A stretch of 64,000 nt of DNA from Acidobacteriota bacterium (GCA_016716435.1 JADJWI010000003.1:496001-560000); one strand, 5' to 3'. Shown: positions 24,329 to 33,549, counted from the first letter of the stretch. A program made the numbers and translations. The notes: generated by a model from the sequence alone, not told the origin.

Positions 24329-24757
24329 CTACCAAAACGGATTCCAGTCCCATCCGCCGCCTTTCTGTAATTCGCCTTCCGGGTTGTAGATCTCTTTCAG
24401 GCTTTTCCAAAGCTGTCCTTCCGTGACGCCTTGAGCATGCCGCAGCGAGTGTATCTGGGCTAGCTGATGCATTCGCCCCAGTGCGATAGCGTTCACCGCA
24501 CGGATCGAATCTGCAAAATCCGGCAACTTGGCCGAACTAGTGACGTTTCCGAGGACCTTTTCGCCGGCCATGACCGCTAGCTTTTCGGCCAATGTCTCGG
24601 CCGCTTCGCGAGCCGAACCCGGCGGCAAAAGGTCAGGCAAGATTAGAATAAATGGGCTGGCCGCCAGAAACATCTGAAGCGCGACGCCCAGTTCACCGAC
24701 GGCCTGCATATCGGTTATTGTTTTCCTACAGCATGAGGGTAATGGTTTTGTTGACAT
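24329..24757 (-). CDS. Small hypothetical protein with a hydrophobic segment
   Basis: A 142-residue protein from ATG 24757 (Shine-Dalgarno TAGGAG 9 nt upstream). It has one hydrophobic stretch at about 26-42 (VALQMFLAASPFILILP), a helical middle (REAAETLAEKLAVMAGEKVL) and a C-terminus with KGGGWDWNPFW. I recognise no family. The two CC and Cys-poor features do not suggest a metal site. The open frame continues upstream to 24883, but that part overlaps the next gene. The gap to that gene is only 10 nt, so co-transcription is near certain. Confidence 0.65.
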   Translation of the reverse strand: MSTKPLPSCCRKTITDMQAVGELGVALQMFLAASPFILILPDLLPPGSAREAAETLAEKLAVMAGEKVLGNVTSSAKLPDFADSIRAVNAIALGRMHQLAQIHSLRHAQGVTEGQLWKSLKEIYNPEGELQKGGGWDWNPFW

Positions 24758-24767
24758 AGCTGTGCTC

Positions 24768-26114
24768 CTACCGTTTGGCCTTGGTCGACGGCACGTGAAA
24801 AGGCTCTCCCTTTGTCGGCACTTTCCCTGCGGACGCTTTGCCTTCGGTTGAGGTCCACGGGACGCCGTAGAACAGCCCGTCATTCGGCAACGGCAGAAGC
24901 CTGTGGTCGAGTGAACTGCCGCCCGCCGGGATCTCGGTGTCGATGAGATAGCCGTTGAAGTTAAGGTTCACATTGCCGTTTGCTTGTTCGGGGTGCGGGA
25001 CGGGCATTCCGTCGCTTCCGACGGTCCATCGAAAGGTCCGAATGGTTTCACCGTTTATACGGATCGAGCATTCCCAATTGCCGCGTCGGTCCGACATTCC
25101 GATACGGTTATTTGACGAATCGCTGCGACGCAGCATCGGCAGCCTTACTTGATAAAGGCTAAACGAGACTTCGTCCATATATTCACTTGCCCCTTTATAC
25201 TCCGGAGCCAGACGATCAGTGTAGATGCCGGTCTCAACTCGCATCAAGCGAAGCCGAGAGCCATCTGCATTCTCGCCCGAACCAGGAAAGTTGACCGGGG
25301 TTCCGTTTACCGAACATCGTGTAACGGCCTGCTGAAGACGCTCGACCTGTTTCTTTGTCGAGATGTTGAAATAGATGTCGACCTCGCTATTGAAATAGCT
25401 ATCGCCGCTTATGCGGTAATACGTCGGCGAAAGCTTCGATCCGACGATCGGCCTTATGAAGAGGATCGCTGCGGGCATTTCGGCGTGTCTTTGGATGTAA
25501 TAGTGCGGAACGTCAGTCACCGGGGCCGTCGCGAGGCCACGAACACGCGTCGCTTCGCGAACGTCGATCTTGAACGTGCGGAGTAGCTTCTCCTCGTCGG
25601 TGCTTCCATTAAAGAAATAGACTTTCACGTCGAGCTTGCCGGTTTCCTTGATGACCTTCGTCTTATCTGCACAGCCATATTGATCTGTCATCACGTAGTC
25701 ATCGCCTGGGTTGCGCTGGTCGCGCGGAGCCTGATCCTCGGCTTTTCTATAGACCGTGCCCTCGCACCTGATCTTCGTCAGATCCTTTCCGGCTTTGCTG
25801 ACAACAACATTGAAACCACTCCGGTTCGGAACGGTTCCGAACATTCGCAGATGTGAAGTGAGGTGCCAGCCAATACCGACCTGTCGTCGTGCCGCTGCGC
25901 TATGCTCCTGCAGCGGTTCGGCATCAAAGAAAGTAAAGCCATCGTCGATAACCAATTGCCGATTCGCGTTTGAGCCGGACTGACTCTCGGTAGCTTTACC
26001 GACATCTTCTTTCTTAGGAACTCCGACCTTTGGCAAACGCAGCCTTATCTGGCTTACCAGCGGTGTGGGCAGCAATGTGAGGATGATGAAGAATGTGAGT
26101 GTTGCAATTTTCAT
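24768..26114 (-). CDS. Secreted protein of a tandem paralogous family, copy 1
   Basis: A 448-residue exported protein with signal peptide (1-21). It is clearly related to the two genes upstream. Shared marks: NRQLVIDDGFTFFDAEP near residue 52, a GWHL...GTVPNRSGF block, YYIQRHAEMPA, RCSVNGTPV, GNWECSI, SDGMPVPHPEQANGNVNL and the strongly kept tail EIPAGGSSLDHRLLPLPNDG, then LFYGVPW, TSTEGKAS and KVPTKGEPF. No known enzyme motif is seen. The pattern of two halves, each with a conserved Cys near a beta strand, suggests two Ig-like or similar beta domains. Function unknown. Confidence 0.75.
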   Translation of the reverse strand: MKIATLTFFIILTLLPTPLVSQIRLRLPKVGVPKKEDVGKATESQSGSNANRQLVIDDGFTFFDAEPLQEHSAAARRQVGIGWHLTSHLRMFGTVPNRSGFNVVVSKAGKDLTKIRCEGTVYRKAEDQAPRDQRNPGDDYVMTDQYGCADKTKVIKETGKLDVKVYFFNGSTDEEKLLRTFKIDVREATRVRGLATAPVTDVPHYYIQRHAEMPAAILFIRPIVGSKLSPTYYRISGDSYFNSEVDIYFNISTKKQVERLQQAVTRCSVNGTPVNFPGSGENADGSRLRLMRVETGIYTDRLAPEYKGASEYMDEVSFSLYQVRLPMLRRSDSSNNRIGMSDRRGNWECSIRINGETIRTFRWTVGSDGMPVPHPEQANGNVNLNFNGYLIDTEIPAGGSSLDHRLLPLPNDGLFYGVPWTSTEGKASAGKVPTKGEPFHVPSTKAKR

Positions 26115-26148
26115 TTTGTTTATTACTTAACGTTTGCTATCTGCGGGC

Positions 26149-26559
26149 CTATTTGCCGCAGCTTGTTTTTAGGGTGTGTTTTCCTTTATTCGCTTCAGCC
26201 CTGCAGCGAGCTGCGCAATTCCTTGTCACGTATTCGAGAATCCCTTTATCCTCAATGACGGCATCTTCTCTTGTAGGTTTTCGTTTCATCTTCCGCTCAA
26301 ACTCGGCGGCAGCATCTGAGGCCAGCCAGTCACGTACCATCCCCTTGGCCTTTTCGTCTTCGTCGAGGCAATACCTATTGCATGCATTCAGCCCTGCCTG
26401 TTCTTCATTCTTGGCTTTCCCGACATAGGTCTTTCCACCCGACACGACCGTGCCTTCACATGCCGAATCGGCCGCACTCGGTCCGAGACAGCCAAGTGAA
26501 ACGGTCAGCAAAAGTGCAAGGGCCAAAGGTAAATTGTTGATCCTTTTCCAGCTTTTCAT
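26149..26559 (-). CDS. Small Cys-rich lipoprotein, function unknown
   Basis: A 136-residue protein with a lipoprotein signal peptide ending LTVSLGCLG (lipobox with Cys at about 24). The mature part carries six more cysteines in a spaced pattern (DSACEGT, LNACNRYC, RNCAARC, KTSCGK), most of which could form disulfides in the periplasm. I do not recognise the family. It lies 23 nt downstream of paralogue 2 and 34 nt upstream of paralogue 1, so it is part of the same transcript. Confidence 0.7.
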   Translation of the reverse strand: MKSWKRINNLPLALALLLTVSLGCLGPSAADSACEGTVVSGGKTYVGKAKNEEQAGLNACNRYCLDEDEKAKGMVRDWLASDAAAEFERKMKRKPTREDAVIEDKGILEYVTRNCAARCRAEANKGKHTLKTSCGK

Positions 26560-26582
26560 CTTGTTCCCTCCTGATATCTGGT

Positions 26583-27938
26583 CTACTTCGGAATACTCGG
26601 ATACGCGATCCCTTTCTTCGGAACTTTCGCGGCCGCGGCCTTGCCTTCAGTTGTTGAAAGCGGGATGCCATAAAAAATACCCGCGGTCGGCATCGGCAGC
26701 AGCCGTTCGTCGATCGAGCTCCCGCCTGCCGGTATCTCTAATTCCACGAGGTAAGTCTTGTTGTAGAGATTGATGTTTCCGCTTCGCTGCTCAGGGTGTT
26801 GAGCTATGTTTCCATCAGAACCTACCTCAAATCGAAAGTTGCGATACGCCTCGCCGTTCTCGACCAGGCTGCACTCCCATTTTCCGGGCGTGCCGGAGAC
26901 GTTGAATTTTCCGGAAGCGTTCCCTACCGAAAGCGGCAGGATCGCGTTCAAGTACGTGAACGTTATCCGTTCGCTGAATCGCGGGTCGTTCCTCTGTGCG
27001 AGTGCCGATTCAAAAAAGTATGCCGCCGATGACGGTCGGCGCAGGTCAACGCTATCGACCTGCAGATTCACCTTTTGCCCGTTGGCACTGCATCGGAGAA
27101 ATGTCTTGTAATAGGTCCGCTTGTCGGGTGTGATCGGGAAGTGTATCGAGATCGTCCCGCGACTTGCATCATCGGCATATTTGAACGGTTTTTGCGCCAG
27201 TGCACCCCCGTAGTGGTAATTTCCTCCGGCGTGCATTATCCCGAATGGAGCCTCGGCATGTCGCTGAATTAGATACTCCGCAACGCCGGGATATTCGCTC
27301 CCTTTCGGGCCTTTTATGTTCGGCAATTTGTGGACATCGATCTTGTGTTGGCGTACAAGCTTTTCGGCATCGGTCGCTCCGTCAACAAACAGAACATCGA
27401 CATCCATCTGCCCGATCTCCTTAATTGGAGACGATTCGTTCGAGCACGGCTTGGTCTGCATAAAGTCTTCAATTTCATCAGCACCCCGACGAGCTCTCAA
27501 TTGAATATCGTCTGCTTTTTTGTAGACCCATCCGCCGCAAAAGAACTTGCCGAGTTCCTTTCCGCCTTTCTTTATCACCAAGCGAAAACCGCTATTTTCC
27601 GGGAAGGTCCCGATCAGTCGAAGAGATGGCTTCAAGAACCAGCCGACATCGATATCACCTGTGTTTTTCGGATTCCGCCCCTTTGCAGGTTCGGCGTCAA
27701 AAAATGTAAAGCCATCGTCCATGACCATCTGCCTGTTTGTAGTGGTCTGTCTTGCTGCAGATGAGGTTGGCGTCGCTGTGGATTCCGCGTTCCGTTCGCT
27801 CGACATCTGCGGCGTCGTCGGTCTTGCCGGTTGTGACTTTGCCCGATCGATCGACGGCACGCGGACCGGGAACTGAGCCGAGGCGAAGGCAGCCAAGGCA
27901 AATGACAAAATGAGTAGAATGGTGAAGTTTCTTTTCAT
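26583..27938 (-). CDS. Secreted protein of a tandem paralogous family, copy 2
   Basis: A 451-residue exported protein with a signal peptide ending FASAQ; the mature N-terminus starts FPVRVPSIDR, a motif shared with copy 3 (FPVRVPRVNR). It keeps the family marks NRQMVMDDGFTFFDAEP, GWFL...GTFPENSGF, YLIQRHAEAPF, RCSANGQKV, GKWECSL, SDGNIAQHPEQRSGNINL and the tail EIPAGGSSIDERLLPMPTAG with IFYGIPL and KVPKKG. It is closest to copy 1 in the first 80 residues. No catalytic motif is visible. Role unknown; likely periplasmic or surface. Confidence 0.75.
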   Translation of the reverse strand: MKRNFTILLILSFALAAFASAQFPVRVPSIDRAKSQPARPTTPQMSSERNAESTATPTSSAARQTTTNRQMVMDDGFTFFDAEPAKGRNPKNTGDIDVGWFLKPSLRLIGTFPENSGFRLVIKKGGKELGKFFCGGWVYKKADDIQLRARRGADEIEDFMQTKPCSNESSPIKEIGQMDVDVLFVDGATDAEKLVRQHKIDVHKLPNIKGPKGSEYPGVAEYLIQRHAEAPFGIMHAGGNYHYGGALAQKPFKYADDASRGTISIHFPITPDKRTYYKTFLRCSANGQKVNLQVDSVDLRRPSSAAYFFESALAQRNDPRFSERITFTYLNAILPLSVGNASGKFNVSGTPGKWECSLVENGEAYRNFRFEVGSDGNIAQHPEQRSGNINLYNKTYLVELEIPAGGSSIDERLLPMPTAGIFYGIPLSTTEGKAAAAKVPKKGIAYPSIPK

Positions 27939-27965
27939 GTTTATTTCCCTAATGTTCGTAGTTCT

Positions 27966-29174
27966 TTACTTCCGCGGCACCGGATAAGGGTCTCCCTTCT
28001 TAGGAACCCTGGCGGCCATTGCTTTTCCTTCCGCCGTCGCCCACGGGATCCCGTAGAAAAGGCCCCCATTCGGCATCGGAAGCAGACGCTTGTCCAGCGT
28101 GCTGCCGCCGGGCGGTATCTCTATGTCGATCAGGAAACTTTCAGTGGCGAGATTGACGTTGCCGCTTCGCTGCTCGGGATGTGGAACAATGGTTCCGTCG
28201 CTGGTCACATCGAATCTAATGGTTCTAAAGACCGTGCGGTCTTTGTCGCCAATGATCCTGCACTCCCATTTTCCCGGAGCTTTTGTTACCTCAAAGGCTT
28301 TGCCGAAATTGCCGTTAAGTGTGAGCGGCAGTTGGGCATTCGTTCTGTCAAACCTAATGTAGTCGCGGTAAACAGCACGGTTCGCCGTCCGCCCGGAAAG
28401 AAATGCGTTAAAGATCGGACCATGGTTGAAATTGACAATGGCCTCGCCGAGATCGACCGGCGAGCCGTTCACAGAACACCGCAAGAACGGCGAATAGCCG
28501 AAGACATCATCGGCATCTTCCATCGGCGAAAAGAACGTGTGAAGAAACAAGACGCCATTAGCTTGCCGCGTAAGATATGCGACCGCAGCATCGGCGTGAC
28601 GATGAATGTAAAAATCGGCGGCTGCATCGTCGGCTTTCGCAGCTCGGCGGACGTCGATCTTGTATTTTCTAGCCAGTGTCTCCGCACCTGAGTCGCCGTC
28701 GATGAAATAGACCTCAACATCCATTGGGCCCGTCTCAGCGATCGACTTAGTGCGGTCATAACAGGCCTGGGTCTTCTTCCCTGTACCGCCGGCAAGCTCG
28801 CAACGGTGCGAGTATAGTTCCTTAGCGCCCTTCTTTACCGAAAGGCGAAGTGCGCTCCGCCGCGGCACATTTCCCAACATTTCGATATTCGGGATCAGGT
28901 ACCAGCCGATGTCCTTATGGTTCTGGGTAACTGTCGCCGCGGTGAAGTCTGTCGCGGCGTCATTCACAACTAGTTTCTGATCAACTGTTTCAGCCGCAGG
29001 CCGCGTCGGTGCCGTTCCATCCGTGGTTGCTGTCGAACTCGCCTGTGTTACCGGTTGCGTTTTGGGCGACACGATCGGCCGGTTAACTCGCGGGACGCGG
29101 ACCGGGAACTGTGCCTCGACAAAAACCAAAGGCACTGAAATGAAAAAGAGCAACAAAAATACCGTGGATCTCAT
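27966..29174 (-). CDS. Secreted protein of a tandem paralogous family, copy 3
   Basis: A 402-residue exported protein, shorter than its two neighbours because the middle insert is reduced. Signal peptide 1-21, mature start FPVRVPRVNR. Family marks: DQKLVVNDAATDF, DIGWYLIPNIEMLGNVP, FYIHRHADAAV, RCSVNGSPVDL, GKWECRI, SDGTIVPHPEQRSGNVNL and the tail EIPPGGSTLDKRLLPMPNGG, LFYGIPW, RVPKKGDPYPVP. The C-terminal 60 residues are the most conserved part of the family. It begins 65 nt after the membrane-anchored gene at 29240-29902. Confidence 0.75.
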   Translation of the reverse strand: MRSTVFLLLFFISVPLVFVEAQFPVRVPRVNRPIVSPKTQPVTQASSTATTDGTAPTRPAAETVDQKLVVNDAATDFTAATVTQNHKDIGWYLIPNIEMLGNVPRRSALRLSVKKGAKELYSHRCELAGGTGKKTQACYDRTKSIAETGPMDVEVYFIDGDSGAETLARKYKIDVRRAAKADDAAADFYIHRHADAAVAYLTRQANGVLFLHTFFSPMEDADDVFGYSPFLRCSVNGSPVDLGEAIVNFNHGPIFNAFLSGRTANRAVYRDYIRFDRTNAQLPLTLNGNFGKAFEVTKAPGKWECRIIGDKDRTVFRTIRFDVTSDGTIVPHPEQRSGNVNLATESFLIDIEIPPGGSTLDKRLLPMPNGGLFYGIPWATAEGKAMAARVPKKGDPYPVPRK

Positions 29175-29239
29175 TAGGTTGGATTCTCCCCCTGTACTGT
29201 CTGTTAACTGCTAAATGTCCTTTATCGGCTTTGCTACGG

Positions 29240-29902
29240 CTATCTTCCGCTTGCCAGCCCTTCGCGAAACTCAATTAGTGCCTTTTCATCATCGGAACCA
29301 ACCACATGGCACAAAACCGGCGCTTTGTCCGGCCAATTGCAGAACGCAACACTCTTGGTGTTTCCGTTCTCAAAAGCGGCGTTGATGGTGCCGTCTTTGA
29401 CGCGGATCTGCTCCGTGACCTTGGCGCCGCGTGCCCGTTCGCGGCCGATCATCCTTCCGAATTCGACCGTTGCCCGGGCCCGATGCTCCATCTCGGCGAC
29501 TACGAATAAAACCGTCTTGCCATTGGCCGTATAAACCCCTTTGACCTCGCCCAGCGAATTATTGAATGCACGATTCGATTGCTGCGGTATAACGTTCTGC
29601 AATGCGAAACCGCCGATGGTCGGTTTTTGCTTGATCGCTTCGATCAGAGCTTCGGTCTTGTTTCCTGAAGTGGTCGTCCGGCTGGCCGTAGCTGGGGGTT
29701 CCGGTGACTGTGTGGCCGTCGGCCTGGTCAGATCCGATTCTCGTACCGACGACTCGGAAACTGTTGCACGACTCGTGTAGAGAAAGATGCCGACTGCCCC
29801 GGCTATTATCAATGCCGCGAACACGAGAATCACAACACCGACAATGGCGAGAATGATGAACGTGGCATTCGAGGACTTGCCGGTTTGAGGATCAGAATTC
29901 AT
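29240..29902 (-). CDS. Membrane-anchored hypothetical protein, first gene of the set
   Basis: A 220-residue protein with a cytoplasmic N-terminus of 12 residues, one strong transmembrane helix (about 13-41, FIILAIVGVVILVFAALIIA), a Ser/Thr/Pro-rich linker, and a compact C-terminal domain (KPTIGGFALQNVIPQ to the end) with a single CNWPDKAPVLC pair of Cys. The C-terminal domain is periplasmic by the positive-inside pattern. I do not recognise it. As the first gene divergent from the regulator at 30088 it probably drives, or is driven with, the whole set. Confidence 0.7.
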   Translation of the reverse strand: MNSDPQTGKSSNATFIILAIVGVVILVFAALIIAGAVGIFLYTSRATVSESSVRESDLTRPTATQSPEPPATASRTTTSGNKTEALIEAIKQKPTIGGFALQNVIPQQSNRAFNNSLGEVKGVYTANGKTVLFVVAEMEHRARATVEFGRMIGRERARGAKVTEQIRVKDGTINAAFENGNTKSVAFCNWPDKAPVLCHVVGSDDEKALIEFREGLASGR

Positions 29903-30061
29903 ATTAGGACCAAAGTTTTTTGAGGCTAACGAGGCCGCAATGTTTTTCTTTACTAAACAATGGCCGAGCGGTTATCATCTAGACACTACGAGATCGTCAC
30001 CTGTTTGAAGGTAAACTTAACCAAGACCTGCAAACTAAGTCTTTAGGACAGCGTCAATTTT

Positions 30062-30082
30062 TTCTCAAGAAGAAATTGAGAA
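30062..30082 (+). promoter_or_regulatory. Perfect 7-bp inverted repeat before the regulator start
   Basis: TTCTCAA at 30062-30068 and TTGAGAA at 30076-30082 are perfect inverted copies with a 7-nt spacer GAAGAAA. The right arm ends 5 nt before the ATG at 30088. It could be an autoregulatory operator or a hairpin that hides the ribosome site; the purine-rich spacer is the only Shine-Dalgarno-like sequence. Confidence 0.4.
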
Positions 30083-30087
30083 TCTAG

Positions 30088-32277
30088 ATGTCTAACGTTT
30101 CCAACAACTTATACGAATTCGGGGATTTTACTCTGAATGAGCGCGAACGAAATCTTTGGCGCGGTGATGCCGTCGTTCAGCTGCCGCCCAAGGTATTCGA
30201 CACGCTGCTTTTGCTGGTCAAGAATGCGGGTTCGACCGTAAGTAAGGAAGAGATGCTCGACCAGGTTTGGGCTGGTTCTTTTATAGAGGAGAGCAATCTT
30301 TCGCAAAACGTCTATACGCTCCGGCAGGTGCTCGGCCGAAACGAAAAATTCATAGAGACGGTTCCGCGGCGTGGATACAAGTTCGTCAAGAAGGTCATTG
30401 TTCGCGAACTGCCGGATGGATCCGTGACCGACCGGCCCGAGGCTCAATTGCATGCCCCGCCTACACCTGCGGTTGCTCCGCGTGAGAAAAGTGAGGTTTC
30501 GCACTTGCGGCGGTTTCTCGCAGTCGCGGGCATAGTATCGGTGTGGTGTATTGCCGCAGCCTTCGCCTTTTACCGGTCCGATCTGGCGAAAAGCATGCCC
30601 ACCGAAACGACCGTCAGCTTGAGAAGCTTGACGGATACTGGTGAAGCATCTTCGCCGACCATCTCACCGGACGGCAAATTGGTCGCCTTTCTTGACCGAA
30701 GCGGAGGCCGCCCGTCTGCAAAACTGATGGATGTCGCGTCCGGCGGCATTGTCGAGATCAAGATCGACGGCAACGTAGTGCCATCACAACTGGAATTCTC
30801 GGCTGATGGAAGCGAACTTTTCTTCCGCGCCCGCGGACTCTGGCGCTCCGGACGGATCGTTTATCGTGTTCCGGTCTTCGGTGGTGTGCCGACCGAGGTC
30901 GTCTCCGATGTTTGGGGAGCGTTCGGCCTCTCGCCCGACGGGCAGTTCCTGGCCTTTTTTCGGGAAGACACTAAGGCAAATATTGATCGGTTGATCATCA
31001 AAAACCTAAAGACCGGGGACGAACGCGTCATCGCGGAACTTCGATCGCCGGAGATGTTCTTCATTCTTGTCCCTCCGGCGTGGTCGCCGGACAGCAAATT
31101 ACTCTCGGTGATCAAACGACCGAGATCCGGTGAGCGGTCGGAAATTACCACGATCGACGCAACGACCGGTGAGTCCAGAGCGATCCGCACGGAGCTTCAA
31201 AAGCTATTCCACATGGCATGGACCCCGGACGGAACGTCGATCCTGGCGCTTTCGAAGGAGCCCGAAAAAGGCCGCCAGCTTTTTCGGGTTGCGTATCCGT
31301 CCGGAACCGTAACGCGCGTCACCAACGACCTTAATCTTTATGAAGGCGTTTCACTTTCCCGCGATGGCCGCAAGGTCGTCACCGAGGTAAGGAATTTGAC
31401 CTCAAACCTCTGGCTGATGACTGCGAACGGACGCGAAGACGAAAGGCCATTGACGACAGGAAAATATGGACACTACGGGCTCGGTGACCTGAAATTTGCT
31501 ACCGAGAACAGGATCATATTTGACGGCCGTGCAACCGTTGACCGCGACCTATGGTCGGTCGCGATCTCCGACGGCAGTCAGGTCAGGCTTACTGAGAACA
31601 ACGGGTCGAGAAACTCTCAGGTCACGGCGACCGTAAATGGCGAACACTTATACGTTTCTTCTAACCGAACCGGGTCGGAAAGCATCTGGCGAATCGGCCA
31701 GGACGGCAAAAAGCAGACTCAGATCACCAATGCCGAGGGTGGCGAATCACATTGGTATCCGGCGCTCTCGCATGACGAAAAGCATCTTTACTTCCTCGCC
31801 CGTTTAAGCAAAGGCAGCGAGATACGGAGAATATCGTTGACCGATATGTCAGTAGAAACGATTCGCGAGATCAGGGACTTTTCTCCGCAGCACTTCTTTC
31901 AAACTTCGCTCGACGGCAAATGGCTCGCCTTCGCCTACAAGACCAACGAGGAAGAGACACCGGATACAGATGATTTTTCGAACGTGCCAATCAGGATCGG
32001 GCTCATCGACCTTGCCAACCCCGAACGAATGGAGACTTTCCGAATTCGCTCCCCGCGTGCCCTCATCCGATTTTCCGCCACCGGCGAAAGCTTTGATTAC
32101 ATCCGTGATTCGTCGATCGTCCGGCAGAGCATAAAGCAGCCGGACCAGGAACCTGAGGTCATAATAACCGTAAGTGGCGAGCGGATCTATAATTTTGATT
32201 GGTCGATGGCCGGAACGCATGCCGTGGTCGCCCGCGGAGGATATTCCTCCGACCTTATACTTATCGACCTGCCGTAG
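30088..32277 (+). CDS. CadC-like winged-helix regulator with TolB/PD40 propeller
   Basis: A 729-residue transmembrane regulator. Residues 8-102 are an OmpR/PhoB-type winged helix (NLSQNVYTLRQVLGRNEKFI, VPRRGYKFV at 92-100) that binds DNA. A membrane helix at about 143-162 follows. The rest is a seven-bladed TolB-like PD40 propeller with repeated SPDGKLVAF, SPDGQFLAFF and WSPDSKLLSV blades, outside the membrane. There is no receiver domain or phosphoacceptor Asp. Such proteins sense through the propeller and regulate directly. It is divergent from the 29902-23174 set and most likely controls it, although no target site is proven. Confidence 0.9.
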   Translation: MSNVSNNLYEFGDFTLNERERNLWRGDAVVQLPPKVFDTLLLLVKNAGSTVSKEEMLDQVWAGSFIEESNLSQNVYTLRQVLGRNEKFIETVPRRGYKFVKKVIVRELPDGSVTDRPEAQLHAPPTPAVAPREKSEVSHLRRFLAVAGIVSVWCIAAAFAFYRSDLAKSMPTETTVSLRSLTDTGEASSPTISPDGKLVAFLDRSGGRPSAKLMDVASGGIVEIKIDGNVVPSQLEFSADGSELFFRARGLWRSGRIVYRVPVFGGVPTEVVSDVWGAFGLSPDGQFLAFFREDTKANIDRLIIKNLKTGDERVIAELRSPEMFFILVPPAWSPDSKLLSVIKRPRSGERSEITTIDATTGESRAIRTELQKLFHMAWTPDGTSILALSKEPEKGRQLFRVAYPSGTVTRVTNDLNLYEGVSLSRDGRKVVTEVRNLTSNLWLMTANGREDERPLTTGKYGHYGLGDLKFATENRIIFDGRATVDRDLWSVAISDGSQVRLTENNGSRNSQVTATVNGEHLYVSSNRTGSESIWRIGQDGKKQTQITNAEGGESHWYPALSHDEKHLYFLARLSKGSEIRRISLTDMSVETIREIRDFSPQHFFQTSLDGKWLAFAYKTNEEETPDTDDFSNVPIRIGLIDLANPERMETFRIRSPRALIRFSATGESFDYIRDSSIVRQSIKQPDQEPEVIITVSGERIYNFDWSMAGTHAVVARGGYSSDLILIDLP

Positions 32278-32367
32278 GATCTAGCCGTCGGATCATAAGA
32301 ATGCGATTTGCCGGCATTTACTGTAAAATCGTCTCTATAAAACTTAATTCGAAAGAGGTTATTTAAT

Positions 32368-33549
32368 ATGAATTCTACTGCCGCCGCACAAATGGCCACG
32401 AGCAATGGTTTGACGACACTTTCAGAAGAAGAAGAACTTTTCCGTGCTTCCGTTCGTGAATTTGCCGAGGGCGAGATCCGCCCGAAGGTCGAAGAAATGG
32501 AGCACAACAGCAAGCTCGACGCGGGCATTATCAAGCAATGCTTTGAGCTCGGGCTTATGGCCATCGAATCGCCGGAGGAATACGGCGGTGCCGGCTCGAC
32601 CATCTTTAACGCGATCGTCGCGATCGAAGAACTTGCTCGCGTCGATGCCAGCGTTTCGGTGTTCGTTGACGTTCATAACACACTCGTCACCAACGCCTTC
32701 ATGCGTTGGGCGAGCGACGATCAGAAGAAAAAGTACCTGCCGCAGCTTGCAGAAGGGCGCGTGGGCGCCTATGCATTGAGCGAAGCTGCGTCGGGTTCTG
32801 ATGCTTTCGCGCTGACGACCCGTGCCGTCGATAAGGGCGGCCACTACGAGCTCACCGGCCAGAAGCTTTGGATCACCAACGGCAACGAAGCCGAGATCTT
32901 CATCCTCTTCGCCACCGTCGACCCGGCCGCGGGCTACAAGGGCATTACGGCGTTCATCGTTGAGAAGGGCTTTGAAGGTTTTTCGGTCGGAAAGAAGGAA
33001 GACAAGCTCGGCATTCGGGCTTCCTCGACCACGGAACTGATCCTCGATGGCTGCAAGGTGCCGAAAGAGAATGTGCTCGGCGAGGTCGGCAAGGGCTATA
33101 AGGTCTCGATCGAAACGCTCAACGAAGGCCGCATCGGCATCGGCGCCCAGATGCTCGGCATCGCCCAAGGGGCATACGAAGCTGCGCTGAAATATACCAC
33201 CGAACGCGAGCAGTTTGGCCAATCGATCAACAACTTCCAGGCCGTGCAGTTCCAGCTTGCCGAGATGGCCGTCGAGATCGAGGCCACCCGCCTGCTTGTC
33301 TATAACGCCGCCCGTCTCAAGGACGCCGGCAAGCCCTTCATCAAAGAAGCCGCCATCGCGAAGCTTTATTCCTCGCGTTGCGCCGAAGCCGTCGCCTCAA
33401 AGGCCATCGAACTCTTCGGCGGCTACGGCTACGTAAAGGATTACCCGGTAGAAAAATACTGGCGCGACTCAAAGATCGGCTCCATCTACGAGGGCACCTC
33501 GAACATGCAGCTCCAAACGATCGCGAAGCTGATCATGAGCGGGAAGTAG
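32368..33549 (+). CDS. Acyl-CoA dehydrogenase
   Basis: A 393-residue FAD enzyme of the short- or medium-chain acyl-CoA dehydrogenase family, normal in length. It catalyses alpha,beta-dehydrogenation of acyl-CoA. Motifs: ALSEAASGSDAFALTTRAV for the FAD/acyl-CoA binding sheet, LWITNGNEAE, RIGIGAQMLGIAQGAYEAAL and the C-terminal YEGTSNMQ whose Glu is the catalytic base in short-chain members. An N-terminal extension of about 20 residues is unusual but harmless. A GAAAGAGG Shine-Dalgarno stands 13 nt before the ATG. It stands alone, so the chain-length preference cannot be told. Confidence 0.93.
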   Translation: MNSTAAAQMATSNGLTTLSEEEELFRASVREFAEGEIRPKVEEMEHNSKLDAGIIKQCFELGLMAIESPEEYGGAGSTIFNAIVAIEELARVDASVSVFVDVHNTLVTNAFMRWASDDQKKKYLPQLAEGRVGAYALSEAASGSDAFALTTRAVDKGGHYELTGQKLWITNGNEAEIFILFATVDPAAGYKGITAFIVEKGFEGFSVGKKEDKLGIRASSTTELILDGCKVPKENVLGEVGKGYKVSIETLNEGRIGIGAQMLGIAQGAYEAALKYTTEREQFGQSINNFQAVQFQLAEMAVEIEATRLLVYNAARLKDAGKPFIKEAAIAKLYSSRCAEAVASKAIELFGGYGYVKDYPVEKYWRDSKIGSIYEGTSNMQLQTIAKLIMSGK

